Below, piece by piece: positions 6,950 through 10,664 of a stretch of DNA of 10,664 nucleotides. Origin of the DNA: Burkholderiaceae bacterium (lineage in GTDB: Bacteria > Pseudomonadota > Gammaproteobacteria > Burkholderiales > Burkholderiaceae); NCBI GenBank assembly GCA_025458735.1, contig JALORV010000052.1:1-10664 (forward strand). The letters are read 5' to 3'. The notes under the pieces were generated by a model, which was not told where the DNA came from, searched no databases, and was given only the letters and a program-made list of their open reading frames with translations. Every line of letters starts with the position of its first letter. Position 1 is the stretch's first letter. A program made the position numbers and the translations under genes.

Positions 6950-7543
6950 ATGAAGCAGCGCATCGTGCTGGCCTCGTCCAACGAGGGCAAACTGCGCGAA
7001 CTGCGCGCGCTGCTCGACGGACTGGACTTCACGGTGGTTGGACAGGCCGAGCTCGGCATCGAGGCGGCCGAGGAGCCGCACGCCACGTTCCTCGAGAATG
7101 CGCTGGCCAAGGCGCGCCATGCCGCCGGCCGCAGCGGCCTGCCGGCACTGGCCGATGACTCGGGCCTGTGCGTGGCGGCGCTGCGAGGAGCGCCGGGCGT
7201 GCGCTCGGCGCGCTTTGCCGGCGAAGGGGCGGGCGATGCGGCCAACAATGCCGAGTTGCTGCGCCAGCTGGCGCAGCACACGGACCGGCGCGGCCACTAC
7301 ATCTGCGTGCTGGTCGCGGTCCGCGCCGCCGACGACCCCGAGCCGCTGGTCGCGGAGGCGCGCTGGCATGGCGAGGTGCTGTCGGCGCCGCAGGGTGCCG
7401 GCGGCTTCGGCTACGACCCGCTGTTTTTCGTTCCCGAGCTCGGCTGCACGGCGGCAGAACTGCCCGCGGCCGAGAAAAACCGGATCAGCCACCGTGGGCA
7501 GGCGCTGCAAGCCTTGCGGCAGCGGCTGGCCGACTGGCGATGA
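6950..7543 (+). CDS. rdgB: RdgB/HAM1 family XTP/dITP pyrophosphatase
   Basis: RdgB hydrolyses non-canonical purine nucleoside triphosphates (dITP, XTP, ITP) to monophosphate and pyrophosphate, keeping them out of DNA and RNA. The 197-residue protein has the family set: SSNEGKLREL (9-18), FLENALAKAR (47-56), LADDSGL (67-73, with D70 as the likely catalytic acid), GVRSARFAGE (83-92), GGFGYDPLF (151-159) and KNRISHRGQAL (176-186). The frame is open far upstream inside rph, but ATG at 6950, preceded by AAGGC, starts exactly at the conserved first strand. Its stop overlaps the hemW start as ATGA. The rph-rdgB-hemW order is common in proteobacteria. Confidence 0.97.
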   Translation: MKQRIVLASSNEGKLRELRALLDGLDFTVVGQAELGIEAAEEPHATFLENALAKARHAAGRSGLPALADDSGLCVAALRGAPGVRSARFAGEGAGDAANNAELLRQLAQHTDRRGHYICVLVAVRAADDPEPLVAEARWHGEVLSAPQGAGGFGYDPLFFVPELGCTAAELPAAEKNRISHRGQALQALRQRLADWR

Positions 7544-8820
7544 CGGGACCCGCAGGCGTGCCGGGCGCCGGTGCGCCGGCCGGGGCGTCGACGGTGATAC
7601 CGATCGCGTCCGCCACGGCAGCGCGTTTCAATGTCGGCGAACTGCTGCGGCCGGGCACGCTGAACCTGCAGCAGCTGCCGCCGCTGTCGCTGTACGTTCA
7701 CTTTCCCTGGTGCGTGCGCAAGTGCCCGTATTGCGACTTCAACTCGCACGAGCCGGAGGGCGGTGTTGCGGCCGTGCCCGAGGCGGCGTACCTGCGCGCG
7801 GTCCGCGCGGACCTCGAAGCGGCCTTGCCGCTGATCTGGGGTCGCCGCATCCTCAGCGTGTTCATCGGCGGGGGTACGCCCAGCCTGCTCAGCGCAGGTG
7901 GGCTGGAACAGCTGCTGTCGGATGTGCGGGCGCTGCTGCCGCTCGAGGTCGACTGCGAAATCACGCTGGAGGCCAATCCGGGCACCTTCGAGGCGCAGCG
8001 CTTCCAGGCCTATCGCGACGCGGGCATCAATCGTCTGTCGATCGGCATCCAGTCCTTCGATGAGGCGAAACTGGCTGCGCTCGGTCGCATCCACGATCGC
8101 GCACAGGCACTGCAGGCGGTCGAGATTGCGCAGCGCAGCTTCGACAACTTCAATCTCGACCTGATGTTCGCGCTGCCGGGCCAGACGCTGGCGCAGGCGC
8201 AGGCCGATGTGCGGCAGGCGCTGGACTGCGCGCCGTCGCATCTGTCGCTCTACCAGCTCACGCTGGAGCCGAACACAGTGTTCGCCAAGCATCCACCGTC
8301 GCTGCCGGACGACGACGAGGCCGCGGCGATGCAATCGTTCCTCGAGACCGCCACCGCCGCCGCCGGCTACCGTCACTACGAGGTCTCGGCCTATGCCCGC
8401 CCTGGCAGCGAGTGCCGTCACAACCTCAACTACTGGGGCTTCGGCGACTACCTCGGCATCGGTCCGGGCGCCCACTCGAAGCTCTCGTTTCCGCACCGGA
8501 TCATCCGGCAGGTGCGCTACCGGCGTCCGGCCGGCTACCTGGAGCGGGCGGCCCGCGGCGACTTCGTCGTGGAACACGCCGAGGTGGCGCGCCACGACCT
8601 GCCGTTCGAGTTCATGCTCAACGCCATGCGCCTGATCGATGGCGTGCCGGCGCGCTGGTTCGTCGAGCGCACCGGCCTGCCGCCAACCGCAATCGAAGCC
8701 GGGCTGGCCGAAGCGGAGCGGCGAGGGCTGCTGCGGGTCGGGCTCGATCGCTGGCAGCCGACGGCGCTGGGCGCACGCTTCCTCAACGACCTGCAGGCCG
8801 TATTTCTCGCCGACCGATAG
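7540..8820 (+). CDS. hemW: Radical SAM heme chaperone HemW
   Basis: HemW binds heme and is thought to deliver it to respiratory enzymes; it descends from the HemN coproporphyrinogen III oxidase family. The 426-residue protein has the radical-SAM cluster motif CVRKCPYC (C58, C62, C65), then Asp-Phe. Phe at 67 stands where HemN has a fourth Cys, which with NSHE favours HemW over HemN. FIGGGTPSLL, EITLEANPGTFE, GINRLSIGIQSFDEAKLAALGR and NFNLDLMFALPGQT continue the SAM barrel; NYWGFGDYLGIGPGAHSK and the C-terminal HemW domain (FEFMLNAMRLIDG) complete it. Length exceeds E. coli HemW (378), mainly by an Ala/Gly/Pro-rich N-terminus. ATG at 7540 overlaps the rdgB stop (ATGA); an in-frame GTG at 7594 would start at IPIASATAARF and is a real alternative. 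Confidence 0.94.
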   Translation: MTGPAGVPGAGAPAGASTVIPIASATAARFNVGELLRPGTLNLQQLPPLSLYVHFPWCVRKCPYCDFNSHEPEGGVAAVPEAAYLRAVRADLEAALPLIWGRRILSVFIGGGTPSLLSAGGLEQLLSDVRALLPLEVDCEITLEANPGTFEAQRFQAYRDAGINRLSIGIQSFDEAKLAALGRIHDRAQALQAVEIAQRSFDNFNLDLMFALPGQTLAQAQADVRQALDCAPSHLSLYQLTLEPNTVFAKHPPSLPDDDEAAAMQSFLETATAAAGYRHYEVSAYARPGSECRHNLNYWGFGDYLGIGPGAHSKLSFPHRIIRQVRYRRPAGYLERAARGDFVVEHAEVARHDLPFEFMLNAMRLIDGVPARWFVERTGLPPTAIEAGLAEAERRGLLRVGLDRWQPTALGARFLNDLQAVFLADR

Positions 8821-8821
8821 A

Positions 8822-8838
8822 TGCACTAGTTCGGTGCG
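8822..8838. promoter_or_regulatory. NtrC-type binding site 1 upstream of glnA
   Basis: TGCACTAGTTCGGTGCG carries the NtrC dyad GCAC-N7-GTGC with perfect half-sites. It begins one base after the hemW stop and lies roughly 180 bases upstream of the predicted sigma54 start, a normal enhancer distance. With site 2 it would hold two NtrC dimers that oligomerise when phosphorylated under nitrogen limitation. Confidence 0.65.
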
Positions 8839-8862
8839 GATACGCCCATATCCAGTGCGTCA

Positions 8863-8879
8863 CGCATTACAATGGTGCA
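8863..8879. promoter_or_regulatory. NtrC-type binding site 2 upstream of glnA
   Basis: CGCATTACAATGGTGCA fits GCAC-N7-GTGC with one mismatch (GCAT in the left half); the right half TGGTGCA is perfect. Its centre is 41 bases from that of site 1, close to four helical turns, so both sites face the same side of the DNA. This geometry supports a genuine enhancer pair. Confidence 0.6.
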
Positions 8880-8985
8880 TTCGCTCGTCGTGGCAGTCCG
8901 GGTCGTCCCGGTCGGGGGCACAGCGCCATGCCTGCCGCACAAGGGTAGTGCGGGCCTGCGCAGGCGCAAGCGCGAAGCGGCCGCG

Positions 8986-9003
8986 TTTGGCATAGTTCCT
9001 GCG
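8986..9003 (+). promoter_or_regulatory. Sigma54 (-24/-12) promoter of glnA
   Basis: TTTGGCATAGTTCCTGCG contains GG (8989-8990), exactly ten bases, then GC (9001-9002), the invariant sigma54 spacing. TTGGCA and CTGC are each close to the consensus TTGGCAC and TTGC. The start would fall near 9013, giving a leader of about 75 bases before glnA. No sigma70 promoter or IHF site stands out between it and the NtrC sites. Confidence 0.7.
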
Positions 9004-9087
9004 TTGCGATGCACCAGTTCCCCTGTGGGCGGGGTGGCCCCGGCCCGGGAATCGATTTCAACCACGAGCGATTGAGGAGAAGAAAGA

Positions 9088-10500
9088 ATGGCCACGGCCA
9101 AAGACGTCATCAAGATGATCACGGATAACGAAGCGCTGTTCGTCGATCTGCGCTTCACCGACACCAAGGGCAAGGAACAGCACGTCTCGGTCCCGGCCAA
9201 GGCCTTCGAGGAAGACAAGTTCGAGCACGGCCATGCCTTCGACGGTTCGTCGATCGCCGGCTGGAAGGGCATCGAGGCCTCCGACATGCTGCTGATGCCG
9301 GATCCGGCCACGGCCCGGATGGATCCCTTCCGCGAGGAAAACACGCTGATCGTCACCTGCGACGTGGTCGAGCCGTCGACCGGCAAGGGCTACGACCGCG
9401 ATCCGCGCTCGCTCGCCAAGCGCGCCGAGGCTTACCTGAAGTCGACCGGTGTCGGCGACACCGCGTACTTCGGCCCGGAGCCCGAGTTCTTCATCTTCGA
9501 CAGCGTGACGTGGAACGTCGACATGGCCGGCTGCCATGTGAAGATCAAGTCGGAAGAAGCTCCGTGGTCGACCGGCATCGAGTACGAGGCCGGCAACCTG
9601 GCGCATCGCCCGCCCGTCAAGGGCGGCTATTTCCCGGTGCCGCCGACCGACTCGATGCAGGACATCCGCTCCGAGATGTGCCTGCTGCTCGAGCAGCAGG
9701 GCGTCGAGGTGGAAGTGCACCATCACGAAGTGGCCGCGCCCGGCCAGTGCGAGATCGGCACCAAGTTCTCGACGCTGGTCAAGCGGGCCGACTGGCTGCA
9801 GATCATGAAGTACACGATCTGGAACGTCGCGGCGAGCTACGGCAAGACGGCGACCTTCATGCCGAAGCCGGTGGTCGGCGACAACGGCTCGGGCATGCAC
9901 GTGCACCAGTCGGTGTGGAAGGACGGCACGAACCTGTTCGCCGGCAACGGCTACGGTGGCCTGTCGGACTTCGCCCTGTATTACATCGGCGGCATCATCA
10001 AGCACGCCCGTGCGCTCAATGCGATCACCAATCCAGGCACCAACAGCTACAAGCGGCTGGTGCCGGGCTTCGAGGCACCGGTCAAGCTCGCGTACTCGGC
10101 GCGCAACCGCTCGGCCTCGATCCGCATTCCGTACGTCAGCAATCCGAAGGGGCGTCGCATCGAAGTGCGCTTCCCGGACCCGACGGCCAACCCGTACCTG
10201 GCCTTCGCCGCGATGCTGATGGCCGGACTCGACGGCGTGCAGAACAAGATCCACCCGGGCGAGGCGGCCGACAAGAACCTGTACGACCTGCCGCCGGAAG
10301 AAGACGCGAAGATCCCGACCGTCTGCTCGTCGCTTGACCAGGCGCTCGATTACCTCGACAAGGACCGCGAGTTCCTGACGCGCGGCGGCGTGTTCAGCAA
10401 CGACCTGATCGATGCCTATATCGCGCTGAAGATGGACGAGGTCACGCGCTTCCGGATGACGACGCACCCGGTCGAGTTCGACATGTACTACGGGTCGTAA
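9088..10500 (+). CDS. glnA: Glutamine synthetase, type I (adenylylatable)
   Basis: GlnA condenses ammonia and glutamate to glutamine with ATP and is the main ammonia-assimilating enzyme at low nitrogen; it works as a cytoplasmic dodecamer. The 470-residue length is typical of the GSI-beta class. Visible marks are [12 protein letters not shown] (51-62), the metal ligands E131 and E133 in [23 protein letters not shown] (211-224), [12 protein letters not shown] (264-275), NRSASIRIP (340-348), and [10 protein letters not shown] (396-405), where Y399 corresponds to the tyrosine modified by GlnE adenylyltransferase. The end is the conserved [14 protein letters not shown] at 9074-9079 sits eight bases before ATG, a strong site. 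The upstream sigma54/NtrC elements predict induction under nitrogen limitation. glnL/glnG (ntrBC), which often follow glnA, are not visible in the 164 bases remaining. Confidence 0.98.
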   Translation: MATAKDVIKMITDNEALFVDLRFTDTKGKEQHVSVPAKAFEEDKFEHGHAFDGSSIAGWKGIEASDMLLMPDPATARMDPFREENTLIVTCDVVEPSTGKGYDRDPRSLAKRAEAYLKSTGVGDTAYFGPEPEFFIFDSVTWNVDMAGCHVKIKSEEAPWSTGIEYEAGNLAHRPPVKGGYFPVPPTDSMQDIRSEMCLLLEQQGVEVEVHHHEVAAPGQCEIGTKFSTLVKRADWLQIMKYTIWNVAASYGKTATFMPKPVVGDNGSGMHVHQSVWKDGTNLFAGNGYGGLSDFALYYIGGIIKHARALNAITNPGTNSYKRLVPGFEAPVKLAYSARNRSASIRIPYVSNPKGRRIEVRFPDPTANPYLAFAAMLMAGLDGVQNKIHPGEAADKNLYDLPPEEDAKIPTVCSSLDQALDYLDKDREFLTRGGVFSNDLIDAYIALKMDEVTRFRMTTHPVEFDMYYGS

Positions 10501-10514
10501 CAGCCACGGCGCCG

Positions 10515-10553
10515 GCAAGCAACGGGGGCGGGAGACCGCCCCTGTTTGCTTGC
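10515..10553 (+). terminator. Terminator-like hairpin after glnA
   Basis: The left arm GCAAGCAACGGGGGCGG (10515-10531) pairs with CCGCCCCTGTTTGCTTGC (10536-10553) around a GAGA loop, with about 15 pairs and one or two internal mismatches. It begins 14 bases after the glnA stop. No T-run follows, so rho-independent termination is likely rather than certain; the stem could also stabilise the mRNA 3' end. Confidence 0.6.
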
Positions 10554-10664
10554 GGCGACAGGTCGCGTGACGAACCTCCCCAGAATGCGGGAACTGACCC
10601 CGGAACCGCTTGCACTTGCTCCTATCCGGCGCGGGTGCCTGCCGTACACTGCCGCCGTCCCGTG
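10554..10664. other. Non-coding stretch at window end
   Basis: I see no gene, convincing ribosome site or clear promoter here. TACACT at 10645-10650 resembles a -10 but no -35 lies at the right distance, and any downstream gene would begin outside the window. Confidence 0.4.

Noticed and set aside
8898..8911. Short hairpin CCGGG-TCGT-CCCGG as a hemW terminator
   Set aside because: It has only five pairs and no T-run, and lies between the NtrC sites and the promoter; too weak to call.
8954..8965. Perfect 12-bp palindrome GCCTGCGCAGGC upstream of glnA
   Set aside because: It does not match NtrC, IHF or another operator I know, and such GC palindromes arise readily in this composition. It is noted only because it lies in a regulatory region.
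8872..9075. 67-codon open frame between hemW and glnA
   Set aside because: It starts inside NtrC site 2, runs over the sigma54 promoter, has no ribosome site and resembles nothing I recognise.
9058..10518. 486-codon open frame antisense to the whole of glnA
   Set aside because: It mirrors glnA codon structure and its product is rich in His, Arg and Val with no family resemblance; the same shadow pattern is seen opposite hemW and the phosphatase.

Overview
The window is GC-rich and densely coded. It looks like chromosomal core DNA of a betaproteobacterium. A Rhodocyclales-type relative is my best guess, judged from protein flavour (67-residue omega, 470-residue GlnA, SpoT with an N-terminal extension) and gene order. 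That placement is inference; no search was run. I see no mobile element, phage gene, tRNA, rRNA or CRISPR array.

Left part (1-4105, minus strand): yicC, gmk, rpoZ and spoT run in that order towards the window start. yicC and gmk overlap by an ATGA. rpoZ has its own promoter candidate (TAGAAT at 2505-2510). spoT is cut by the window edge and lacks only its last residues. The block joins RNA turnover (YicC), GDP synthesis (Gmk), the RNA polymerase omega subunit and (p)ppGpp metabolism (SpoT). Omega forms part of a ppGpp site on RNA polymerase in well-studied proteobacteria.

Middle (4106-6065, plus strand): a eukaryotic-type Ser/Thr kinase is followed by a PP2C phosphatase. The phosphatase is complete, with all its metal-binding aspartates. 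The kinase is not: its conserved segments lie in three frames, and two pieces of the catalytic domain are missing, at about 4600 and about 4797. It is a recent pseudogene or an assembly fault. Two strong hairpins, one AT-rich, fill the gap between kinase and phosphatase. A 9-bp inverted repeat brackets the predicted kinase promoter.

Right part (6178-8820, plus strand): rph (RNase PH), rdgB (dITP/XTP pyrophosphatase) and hemW (radical-SAM heme chaperone) form a compact run, with an ATGA overlap between rdgB and hemW. From 8821 to 9087 lies what looks like a classical nitrogen-control region: two NtrC-type sites 41 bp apart and a -24/-12 sigma54 promoter. Next comes glnA, a complete type I glutamine synthetase with the adenylylation tyrosine, and a terminator-like hairpin. 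No gene is visible in the last 110 bases.

I found no convincing undescribed system. The points most worth checking are the doubly broken kinase beside an intact phosphatase, the hairpin pair between them, and the nitrogen-control region of glnA.
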